From the NCBI RefSeq assembly GCF_028640845.1, contig NC_080546.1, positions 68,167,205 to 68,231,204 on the forward strand: DNA of 64,000 nucleotides, written 5' to 3'. Below the pieces are notes generated by a model. The model saw nothing but the letters and a program-made list of their open reading frames with translations. It did no database searches and was not told the DNA's origin. Each line of letters opens with the position of its first letter. Within the stretch, counting starts at the first letter, position 1. A program made the translations under genes and the position numbers. This DNA comes from Ahaetulla prasina. Taxonomy: Eukaryota; Chordata; Lepidosauria; Squamata; Colubridae. Below, in pieces: positions 9,741 to 20,040 of the stretch.

Positions 9741-10063
9741 TTGAATGGAAAAATGGATTGATTATCTACAAAACAGATATCAGATTAAGAAATATCAGAT
9801 TGCCTTTGAATAATTAGAAAGTTATTTTATGTAATGGGGAGGGGGTTGGGAGATGAAAAGCTTTGGATGTGGTTATTTGGATTGGAAGGGAAAATTTTAT
9901 TCTATGTTTGATTTATGTATAACAATACCTTGTGATTGACCCGGGAAGCCGGGGGGGGGGGGGAGGGAGGGGGGAAGGGGTTTGTTTGTTTTTTGGGAGG
10001 GAGGGGGAAAAAAGGGGGAAAAATGTTTTTGTTTTTTAAAACTCTTTCAATTAAAAAAAAAAA
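9741..10063 (+). other. L1-A3 3' UTR with long guanine runs and A-tail
   Basis: The 3' UTR includes an uninterrupted run of about 13 G at roughly 9951-9963, followed by several ggg-rich blocks to about 10018. It ends with cttttcaatt-type sequence and about 13 A before the target duplication. The same G-rich block occurs in every family-A copy here (about 1705-1745, 12922-12957, 25450-25492, 29951-30008, 30290-30345), so it is a family trait with G-quadruplex potential. Confidence 0.8.
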
Positions 10064-12758
10064 AAGTAGCAATTAATTTACAATATGTAAAACATAATAC
10101 GTTCAATAATGCCAACAAGCCAGGAAGATGACTTGCCTATTTAATAAGGAAAAAACAGAAATCAGGAACGATTGATAAAATAGAATATAAGGGCAAGGAA
10201 GTTTATCAAAAGAATTTGATTAAAAAAGCGTTTTTAGAGTATTATAGTAAGTTATATACTAGGGATATGATTGATGATACAGAGATAGAAAGATATTTAC
10301 AACAACAAAATATTTGTGAGCTTACAGAAAATCAAAGAGAAGAATTGAATCAATTAATTACTTCAGAGGAAATTTTGTTAGCAATTAAGCAACTTAAAAC
10401 CGGTAAAGCACCAGGTACAGATGGTTTAACAGCTGTTTATTATAAAAATGTACAAAATGAGATGGTCGAACCACTTAAAGAGTTATTTAATAAAATTCAA
10501 ATGGGAGGGGATGTTCCCCCTTCATGGAGGACAGCTTTTATTTCATTAATACCGAAGGAAGATCGAGATGGTATTAAAGCAGAGAATTATAGGCCTATAT
10601 CACTTTTAAATACTGATTACAAGATATTTGCCAAGATACTTGCTAATAGATTAATGCCAGTAATGAATCAAATAATTCATAATGATCAGTCAGGATTTAT
10701 TAAGGGTAGGCAGATGAGATATAATGTGAGGCAAATTGTAAATTTACTTGAATATTTGGAATGAAACAACCAAGTCTCAGTGGCACTCTTTTTTTTGGAT
10801 GCTGAAAAAGCCTTTGACAGATTGGATTGGCAGTTTTTGTTTAAAGTAATAGAAAAAATGCAATTTGGGGATTATTTTATCCATACAATTAAAGCAATAT
10901 ATCAGAAGCAAACAGCACAAATAATAGTAAATGGTGGGTTAACAGAAACTTTTAACATTGGGAAAGGGATGAGACAGGGATGCCCCCTGTCTCCATTACT
11001 TTTTATTTTAACTTTAGAAATTCTTTTGAATAAAATACGTGGTTCCAATCGAATAAAGGGAATTAGAGTTAAACATCAAGATTATAGATTAACAGCTTTT
11101 GCAGATGACTTGATTGTTACTGTATCTCAACCAATATACTCAGCTACTGGTTTAAAAGAAATAATTGGTCAGTATGGTAAAGTATCTGGATTTAAGGTGA
11201 ACCAGCAAAAGACAAAGATGATAATTAAAAATATGAATATACAACAAAAAGAAGAGTTAGAAAGAACTACGGGTTTTGAAATCGTTAAAAAGGTTAAATA
11301 TTTAGGAATATATATTACAGCTTTAAATGTCAAATTATACAAAAATAATTATGAGGTATTGTGGCAGAAGGTATGGAAAGAAATGGAGAATTGGAAGAAG
11401 TTACAACTATCCTTGCTGGGAAGAATAGCGGCTATAAAAATGAATGTTTTGCCCAGGTTTCTATTTTTGTTTCAAATGATACCAGTACTTAAGAATGATA
11501 TCAAATTACAGAATGGCAAAAGGGGGTTAATAACTTTGTATGGATGGGCAAAAAACCAAGAATAAAATTAAAAATAATGCAGGACACAATGGAAAGGGGG
11601 GGTCTTAAAATGCCTAATTTAAAATTGTATTATGAAGCAGTTGTCTTATCATTAATTACTGATTGGATTAATTTAACTGAGGAAAGAGTTTTGAATATAG
11701 AAGGTTATGGTTTGTTATATGGGTGGCATGCCTATTTATTATATGATAAGAAAGTAGATAAAATATTTAAAAATAATATAATTAGAAATGCATTATTGAG
11801 GGTCTGGAGGAAATATCAATATAAATTAGATGGAAAGATTCCAATATGGGCAATCCCAAGACACATGATAGAAAATATAAATATATATCAAAAGATGGAG
11901 GTAGTTACCTATAAAGATCTTCTTTGTATGGAAAAGGGGGAATTACAATTAAAATCCAGAGAAAAGATGGGGGAAGAAGGGAAAAATTATACATGGTTTC
12001 AATATGGACAATTACAAGCTAGATGGAAATTAGATCAAAAAATAGGTATTAAGCAAATTGAGGATAATTTGTTAAAACAAATGAGAGATCAAGGTCAACA
12101 GCATATTAAGAGGTTGTATAATGTATTAGTAGAAATAGACTCAGAGACTGAATTGGTTAAGGATTGTATGATTAAGTGGGCACAAAATTTTCAGCAACCA
12201 ATAATGTTGGAAACTTGGGAAAGAATTTGGGTGAGGAATGTTAAATTTACACAAGCGCAAAATATGAGAGAAAATTTTTATAAGATGTTTTATAGATGGC
12301 ATTTAGACCCCAAAAAGTTGTCATGTATGTATCCTAATGTACAGGCTAAATGTTGGAGATGCGATTGTGAAGATGCCACTTATTACCATATATGGTGGAC
12401 TTGTAAAAAAGTTAAAGCATTTTGGATTAAAGTATGGTGGTTCATGCAGAACATTCTGAAAAAGAAGATTAAGTTTACTCCACAGTTCTTTCTACTAGGA
12501 ATAATTATGGATTGTACAGCTATAGAGACTAAATTGATTTTGAACTTAATAACAGCAGTGAGACTTTTGATTGCTCAATATTGGAAGAAAGAAGAATTAC
12601 CTACAATTGAAGAACGGACACTCAAAGTATCAAATCTGGCAGAAATGGCAAAAATTTCTGCTTACTTGAAAGACTATACACAAGAAAAATATATTTTAGA
12701 ATGGAAAATGTGGATTGATTATATTCAAAATAAATATCAGATAAAAAATATCGAATAG
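10064..12758 (+). pseudogene. L1-A2 segment 2: ORF2 reverse transcriptase to C-terminus
   Basis: This continues the L1 interrupted at 4494. Frames are 10216-10764 (linker and start of RT with GKAPGTDGLTAVYYK and YRPISLLNTDYKIF), 10780-11565 (FLDAEKAFDRLDW, GMRQGCPLSPLLF, LTAFADDLIVTV, the FADD active site) and 11544-12758 (404 residues ending with CWRCDCEDATYYHIWWTC). The first break is a TGA at 10762-10764 and the second a frameshift near 11545-11565. This ORF2 is less damaged than that of L1-A3, although A2 must be the older insertion because A3 sits within it. Confidence 0.92.
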
Positions 12759-13350
12759 CATATGAGTAAATTTAGGAAATATTTTGTATTAGATATATTT
12801 CTGAAGGAGAGGGGAATTGAGAGTGTGATTATGTGTGGAGTGACTAGAGATTATAATTTAGGATTTATTTTGGATTATGATTGTTAGTTTTGATACCCTG
12901 CATTTTGTTCTGGGAAGTCGGGGTGGGAGGTAAGGGGGAGGGGAATTGGGGGGGTTGAGGGTAGAGGATGGAGTGATGGTCAATGTACAGGGATTATTGA
13001 AGATGTATAAATATAATTAATGTAGGGTCGGGTCTGCCCAGTTACCATTTTAGAACGGTGGGGAGGGAGAAAAGAGGAGAGAGTAGGAGGTAGGAAAGAG
13101 GAGAAGAGGGGTAGGAGAAGAGGAAGGAAGAGGGGTAGAAGAGGGAAAAGGAAGGTGGAGGGTGGAGGGAGGAGAGGATGTAGATAAGAGAAGGAGAAGA
13201 AGGTCTGGAAAGTAGAAGAAGAAGGTAGAAGAGAGAAGAGAGTTAAAAGGGGGGGGTGACTGGGCAAGCCTGACTAATTGTATATAACTGTACATTGGAT
13301 GAGCTGTTGGATATGATTGTAAAAATAAAACTTTTTAATATATATATAAA
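12759..13350 (+). other. L1-A2 3' UTR and A-tail
   Basis: The 3' UTR contains the family-A block with a G-rich tract (about 12916-12957), a long GA-rich polypurine stretch (about 13058-13250), an AATAAA at about 13323 and a short A-rich end. The next 18 bases (13351-13368) repeat 3716-3733, which closes the insertion into L1-B1. Confidence 0.88.
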
Positions 13351-13368
13351 AAAAAGTGAAATTGGCCT
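13351..13368. repeat. target-site duplication of L1-A2, right copy
   Basis: The word aaaagtgaaattggcctg is identical to 3716-3733. Removing 3734-13368 restores continuous L1-B1 text, with the minus strand reading through the YRPISL region of the reverse transcriptase. Confidence 0.95.
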
Positions 13369-13472
13369 GTAATTTTGAATTTGATTTGCATTGATACCTG
13401 TTTTCATGATCACTGTGATATATGCTTCTCTCCACGAGACAAGCATTTTTGCTTCCAACAAGACCTCATTAT
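13369..13472 (-). mobile_element. L1-B1 segment 3: reverse-transcriptase fragment
   Basis: The minus strand encodes SWREAYITVIMK and QNYRPIS in the family-B version, continuous with the text that ended at 3733. It stops at about 13472, where a T-run marks the 3' end of another minus-strand L1. Confidence 0.85.
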
Positions 13473-13752
13473 AGTTTTTTTTTTAAATATAAATTTTATT
13501 GCATTTTAACAATTAATTTTTATTCAACTCTTGTTCATGACTGTGACCATTTACATATCATCCCATTACTGTTCTCCTATACGCTATATAATTTTACTAA
13601 ATTATATTACTAATTCTAATTAGAATTACTAATTCTTACTAATTCTATTGTCTGTTATTTCCCCTTTTTTCCTATTTTCGACCCAATTATACCGTTTCTC
13701 CCATATTACATAAAAATCCGAAACCATCTGTCCTTTCAGTTCAAGTGTCATT

Positions 13753-16700
13753 TTGTCCATCTTGGCGCAATCCATTATTTTTCTAATTATTAACTCTTCA
13801 GAAGGTGTATTTGAGTTTCTTCAGCATTGTGCAAATGCCAATCTTGCTGCCGTTGTCATATGTAAAATAATATATGTTGGATTTTTTTCATATTTTGTTT
13901 TCATCATTCCTAGAAGAAATAGCTCTGGTGTGTATTCTATCTGGAAGCCTGTTACTTCCTGTATCCAACTATGTATTTTCATCCACTATTTTTTTGCTTC
14001 GGAGCATGACCACCATGTATGAAAGAGATATCTTGCTTCTGTCCACATTTCCAACAATTGGGGTTTATATTTTGATATATTTTTGCCAATCTAGAAGGTG
14101 CCAAATATCAATGGTAAAACATTTTATACTGATTTTCTTTGTATTTTGCCGATCTGGTTAGTTTATAATTTTTGTTCCAAATTGTTTCCAATCCTCTAAT
14201 TCGATATTATGCCTAATATTTTTAGCCCAAGCTATAATAGTTTCTTTTACTATATCTTCTACTCTGTCAAATTCTAATAAATAATTATAAATTTTGGTTA
14301 TTAATTTTTCATCCGGACCAGTCAATATTTTAACAATAATTGTTTTGGTAGAATTTCAATACCGTATTCATCTTTCTTTTTTATATATCTTGATTTTAAT
14401 TGTAAGTAAGGCCACCAATCTATATTTATTCCCTGTTCTTTCAATTCTTGCCTATTTTTTAGATTCTCCTGGTTATCTAGAATTTCGCTGTATTTTGCCA
14501 TTTTACTTAGATTCAGAGTATTGGGATGGATCATTGTTTCCGTCGTCGAAACCCAATTGGGGATTATCATATAATTTTTTTCTTAATTTCTTGCCATGTT
14601 TGCATTAGGGCTTCTTGTATTTTATGTTGTAAGAAATATGAATGAGATTTGTTCTCTCTGTCCCATAGGAAAGTATGCCATGCTTTTTTTAAATCATGTC
14701 CTTCCAATATGAATAATTTTTTATTTCTCAAATTGATCCATTCTTTAATCCAAACTAAGGTTGGTGCCTGATAATAAAGTTGCCAATCTGGGAGCCCTAA
14801 GACACCTCTGTTTCTACTGTCCTGAAGGTCTGATAATTTTATTCTTGCTTTTTTCTTTGCCCATATAAATTTTGTTGTAATTTGATTCAATTCTGTGAAA
14901 AAATTCTTATCTAATTTTATGGGAATGGTTTGAAAAAATCTAGCAGTTTTAGAAGAATATTCATTTTAATTGTTGCAATCTGACCCAGTATGAATACATT
15001 TAATGCCCCCCATCTTTCCAAATCAATTTTAATTTGTTGCATAAGCTGTACGTAATTGTCTTCTTTAACTGAAGAACATCTTCGCTATCAGCCAAATTCC
15101 TAAGTATTTAATTTTTCTCACATTCTGTAATCCCAATTTTTCTTCTAACTCCCTTTCCTGTTGTGTTGTTACATTTTTAACTATCATTTTTGTTTTTGTC
15201 TTATTAATTTTAAGACATGCTACCTCACTATATCTTTCTATTCCCTGTATTAATATGGATCCTGTTTCCTTTGGGCCTTCCAAAATGAATACCAGATCAT
15301 CTGCAAACGCCATTAATTTATATTCTTCCATTCTAATTTTAGTTCCTCTAATTTGCTCTAATCTTCATCAATGGCAGCTCTAAGGTCAAAAGAAAAAGCA
15401 GAAGTGACAATGGGCATCTCTGTTGGACTCCTTTCTTTATTTCGAATGTTTTTGTAATTTCACCGTTTATTATTATGCTTGCTTTTTAAAATTGCTTCAA
15501 TCATTTGTTCAAATGATTGCTTCAATCATTTGTTCAAATTTGTCACCGAATTTCATTTCTCTAATTTGTCTAATTATATATTTCCAATTTAAATTGTCAA
15601 AAACAAGAGCAATTTGTTTCTCTGGATGTGCCTCATAATAATCTAATATATTCAGTACAATTCTTGTATTATCTCTAATTTTTCTAGAAGGGGAAAGCCA
15701 GAGTGAATAATCACATTCAGTATTCCTTTCATCCTTCCTGCTATGATAGCCATAAAGATCTTGTAATCTGCTTTTAAGAGTGAAATTGGCCTGTAATTTT
15801 GAATTTGATTTGGAGCAGTACCGTTTTTCATAATCACTGTGATATATGCTTCTCTCCATGAAACAGGCATTTTTGCTTCCAGTAGGACCTCATTGTACAA
15901 TTCTAAAAGAATAGGTTCTAATAGTTCCCCCATGTTTTTGTAAAATTATCCTGGTAAACCATCTGGTCTTATTATTTTTTTGTCTTTGAATCACTTCTTT
16001 TAACTCTGTCAATGTTATTTCCTTATTTAGCAGCGTTCTCTTATCTTCCTCTAAAATGGGCATATTTTTCTCTTTTAAATAGTCATTAATTTTTTCTATC
16101 TGTTTCTTCCTGATAATATAAATTCTCGAAGTATTTTAATGCAATCCTTTTCTTTTTATTTTATTTTCTTCTTTATTTTGTAACTCCCCAACCTCATCCT
16201 GCAGTTGGTGTATTATTCTATTTTCCTTTTCTTTTTTTAATTTGTATGATAACCACCTCCCTGGTTTGTTTTCATTCTCAAATTGGTATTGTTTCGCATA
16301 TTTCATATTTTTAATGTGTTCTGTTTGTTCTATTTGGTTTAATCTGTTTTACTAATGTTAATTCTTCCATTAGTTGTGCCTGGCCTTCTTTGAAATTTTT
16401 TTTCTAGCTGTTCTAATTCTTTCACTAATATGTCTTGCTGTTTCCGTTTTTCCTTATTTCTTTTTGCCATATATGCTATAGTTAGCCCTCTTGTATATGC
16501 TTTTATTGTGTCCCATAAGTTTTGCAAAGAAGTATGTTGTTTATTATTTACCTCAAGAAATAGGGTCAATTCCTGGTTAATCTTTTGTACATATTCCTTC
16601 TCTTGTAGTATCTGTGGATTTAAGGTCCATTTTCTAATTTTCTTTTTTTTTGACCTTTCTATATTATTTTTAAGGGGTTATGATCTGCCCAAATGTTTGG

Positions 16701-17210
16701 GAGAATCTCTACATTTTCTACTTCTTTACTTAATTCTCTGTTTGTCCATAACATGTCTATTCTTCAGAAGGATTTATGCGCGTTGAAATAAAAAGTAATT
16801 TTTTTCTCTTTGGGATTTCGCCACACATCAATCAAGTTTAGTTCTTCCACCATATCAAAAAAGGTTTTCAGTAATACATTCCTTTTTTTCCCTTTTTTCT
16901 TCTCACTAATATAATCCTTTTTTGTATCTATTATCCTGTTATAATCCCCCACTAGGCATATATTTTTATAACCTGTTTCGATAATTTTCCCATGTGTATT
17001 TTTGTAGAATTCCCATTGTTTTTATTGGGCGCATATATATTAACTAATAACATTTTAATTTCCGTTATTATTAATCTCAATAATAATACTCTTCCCTTCG
17101 GATCTTCATATATTACACTTGTTTCTATTTCTTTTCTAATATTTCTGGTCCTGTTTTTTAATATGCACTTCTTGGAGGCATATGATAACTATATTTTGGT
17201 TCATTAATCT
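13753..17210 (-). pseudogene. L1-B4 ORF2 (endonuclease and reverse transcriptase), heavily broken
   Basis: Minus-strand pieces in coding order are: endonuclease fragments at 16764-16952 (MGDYNRIIDTKKD, LNLIDVWRNPKEKKITF), a linker at 16339-16569, RT fragments at 15652-15933 (SWREAYITVIMK, NYRPISLLKADYKIF) and 15509-15859, the active-site piece at 15065-15331 (MAFADDLVFILEGP), the post-RT piece 14567-14890 (QITTKFIWAKKKARIKL) and 14322-14570. At least six frame disruptions are present. The FADD motif is retained. A tandem duplication of about 25 bases at 15494-15540 (gcttcaatcatttgttcaaat) adds one disruption. Confidence 0.82.
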
Positions 17211-17283
17211 CTTAAGTATTTTTTTTTCTTTTCACCTGGTCATTCAGTCTGTTGACAGTAATTTAATTTCTTTCTCTATTTTC

Positions 17284-18354
17284 TTAATTGTCTGCTGGTC
17301 TCTGGTTTTCGTTTGCTCTTGTCATTTTTTGTGATCTGGTAATGGCATCCCTTTCTTCATTTTGATTCCCTTTCTTTATCTTAGCTCCTTCTTCCGCATC
17401 TTCATCTCCAGATTCTTGTCTCTGTTCTTCTAAGCTAGGTGTTTCCAATCTCTTTTTGCTGCTTGAATCTTCCTCCGTCCCCATCAGTTAGTCGTAAAAT
17501 TCTTGGGCTTTATCTAGATCATCAATTTTAATTTGTTTGCCCTGTCATGTTACAGACATTCCCTCTGGAATGATCCTCCAAAATAATATTTTCCTTCTGT
17601 TCAGTAAGGATGCTAAGAACCAGTAATTGTTCCTTTGTTCTTGAATCCACCTGGGGACTTGCTTTAATGCTATAATTTCTCTTTCATGGTATATCATCAG
17701 TTCATCTCTCATAATTTTATAGATAATATCTCAAACATTCTTGCGTGCAAACCTGATGTGTACTTTCCTGGGTAGGTGTGGCGCTTTGCATAATTTGTTT
17801 GGACTCTATATATTTCATCCATCTTGTTCATCACTTTTTTATCTCTCTGGAAGGCTTCCGCAATCAATCCCGCCATTACTTCTCCTAGATCGTCTTCTTT
17901 CATTTCCCGCCAAATTTTGAAACCTCAGATAAAAAGAGACTCAGTCCATTTTGAGACGTATTCGCGGACTTTCCAAATCTTTGTTCGCTGCCATCATTTT
18001 TTGATCTATCTGTTCTAGTTTTTTTTCAGTTTGTTCAGCTTTTGTTTCCATGGACCTAATTTTTTACTCATTTCTTTGAGTTGCCTCTTGAATTGAATCC
18101 ACTTTGTTGTCTAAATTATGTATGTTGGATTTCAGTTCTCCATGGTTTTTGGTCATCTCCTGAAATTTCATCATAGTTTTCTGTATCATTACGAGAGTAG
18201 ACTGCATCAATTGGGAACTCAAACTGGGGCTTGATTTTTCTGTGGACAGCATTCCTTTTATTGTTCTTTGGGTTGATGGAGAAGCCATCGCCACTGTTGG
18301 GTTTGATGCTGCCTTTTTCCCTGCTCTCAGTGTTATGGTAGTGATACTTGTCAT
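17284..18354 (-). pseudogene. L1-B4 ORF1 remnant
   Basis: Three minus-strand pieces (18064-18354, 17709-17903, 17284-17484) match the longer ORF1 of L1-B1. They show a Ser/Thr-rich head, a coiled-coil start (NHGELKSNIHNLDNKVDSI), the RRM-type part (DLGEVMAGLI, MDEIYRVQTN) and a Glu/Lys-rich tail. Frameshifts separate the parts, so no ORF1 protein can be made. Confidence 0.75.
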
Positions 18355-19935
18355 TTCTTTTGTTGTCCTAAAATTCTATAAATCTTTTGCCAGATTACTA
18401 TCCACTGTTTTTATTTCTAATAGTATTTTCTTTTATCCCTCTAGGTTAATTTTCCTATCGTTACGTTCTTTTTTTCTTATGTCTAATGTTAGTTTGACCA
18501 CTTTTATATTATTTGTAACTTTCTCAATATCTTTTCTCTTTACCTATCAATATTGTAGTGTTTGCTTCTTTCATGTTTTGTTGATTCTAGGTTCTAAGTT
18601 TCAGTTCTTAATATCGTTATTATCGTTAGCTACCTACCCAAAAGCTTATAAACATTTATAACTATAAGTCAAGAGTGTACAATACAATACAGTATAATTA
18701 TGAATCACTATAAACAAATCTTCTATAGTTACCAGTCGAATTAATTTAACTGGTTAAATTAACTTAAATAAAATATCCTATTTTCTAATAAATATTAATT
18801 ATAAATAATTCTATGTTGAATATAATACCTTGAAAACAATCTAACTAACCTTAAATTACTATCTATATCAATATTTCATTGTATGCTTATAAAGACAACT
18901 TTACCACAAAATTTACAGTTACAGTATCATAACATCACTATCAAAAAATATCCTATTACCAAAATGTTGATCACAGACTATAGTGTAACAATAGAACAGT
19001 CTATTTGCTATTTCACTCAAAAGTTGCCCTCTATTTTAGCTTTTAAAATTTCCCAATGCTCTATTATAGCTGGATTTTTCAGTTTTTACAGTTCTTTTCC
19101 TTTCTTCTCTTCACCCTTTCACTGTCTTCTCACTGACCCTTTCAAACTTCTTTAACTTTGTATCAGCTATTTGAGTCCGGGTCGTTTCTGCCATTCCACT
19201 TCCACTTTTTCATTATATATTCCAGTTTTCTTCCACCAGACACCATTCTCAGTTTGTTTATTCACAACTCCGTCAAATCTTCTACTCCTCCAGATTCTTT
19301 TCCTTGCCTCTCGTACTTTCTCTGGTCGCCCGATCTCTTTCCGCCTTTAATCGTCTTTCACCAACTCTTTTTTCCCTTGTCAATTTTTGAAGTATAGGTT
19401 CTTCTTCTTTTTCCTTTCTCTCACTCGCCGTCACTACCCTCTTTACATCAGCTTTTGGTCTTCCTTTCTATTTCACCCGATTCCTCTTTTCGCAGTTACT
19501 TTCACTTAGTCACGGTTTGTCTTTAAGTCGCTGCTAATTTCCTGCTGGAGCTCTGTTGTATTTTGCAAAATACTCTATTTTTACTCACTTTGACAGTTCC
19601 AACTGCTATGCATCTGGGAGTCTCTCACTAGTAAAAATGGGCACAGCCTGCTGATTAAATTTCCTCTTCCAATTCTATTGTGCGCTGTCATGGCCTTGGG
19701 ATCGGCCATGTCAAAATGAGATGACAGACACATTCGCGCCGGGTTAAAGAGGGTTTCCCTCATTCCAGCGGGAGGTTGCACACCACCTCACTGACCCCCA
19801 GGTTTCTCCTCTGTTTCTCTGTAGCTCTCCTCTGTAGCTCTCCAAGCCTTCAACATGCCTTTAAAGGGTCCCCAATAAACAGAATCAGAGCTCGTTCTTT
19901 TCCCTCTGCGTTGCCCTGACAGCATCATTAGAAGT
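18355..19935 (-). promoter_or_regulatory. L1-B4 5' UTR
   Basis: About 1.6 kb of non-coding, pyrimidine-rich (plus-strand view) sequence lies between ORF1 and the 5' boundary. The 5'-most 400 bases (19530-19935) are GC-richer and match 26760-27165 of L1-B1, so the two copies share a 5' end and both are full length. The family-B 5' UTR is about 1 kb longer than that of family A and lacks the CRE seen there. Confidence 0.65.
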
Positions 19936-20040
19936 CCCTATACAGTTTTAAAAGTATGGGTTCTACTTGTTCCCCCATGTTTTTATAAAATTCTCCTGGT
20001 AAACCATCTGGTCTCACGGTCTTATTGTTTTTTGTCTTTG
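19936..20040 (-). mobile_element. L1-B1 segment 4: short RT fragment
   Basis: This matches 15893-15995 in L1-B4 (ggttctaatagttccccc, followed by the aaaccatctggtct block that encodes the RT PDG motif on the minus strand). It ends at about 20040, where an L2 LINE is inserted. Confidence 0.8.

Larger units (their letters stand above)
4495..10063 (+). mobile_element. L1-A3: full-length L1 LINE (5,569 bp)
   Basis: This element has every L1 part in order: a 5' UTR (4495-5065), ORF1 (5066-6094), ORF2 (about 6084-9740, frameshifted), a G-rich 3' UTR and an A-tail at about 10052-10063. It is bounded by perfect 18-bp duplications. It lies in the same orientation as, and inside, the endonuclease/RT linker of L1-A2. 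Perfect duplications suggest a fairly young insertion. ORF1 is intact but ORF2 is broken at least four times, so it can no longer move by its own protein. Confidence 0.95.
13473..19935 (-). mobile_element. L1-B4: full-length family-B L1 inserted in L1-B1
   Basis: On the minus strand this element has a 5' UTR (about 19935-18355), ORF1 (about 18354-17284), ORF2 (about 17210-13753) and a 3' UTR ending in a T-run at about 13473-13482. It interrupts L1-B1 in its reverse transcriptase: the text before 13472 resumes at about 19936 with ttttaaaagtatgggttc. Flanking words (ttatag on the left, tatacag on the right) are compatible with a short, decayed target duplication. Stops throughout show that it is old. 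Confidence 0.82.

Noticed and set aside
15400..15560. Short spaced repeats that might suggest a CRISPR array
   Set aside because: There are only two adjacent copies without spacers, inside an L1 reverse transcriptase, in a vertebrate genome.
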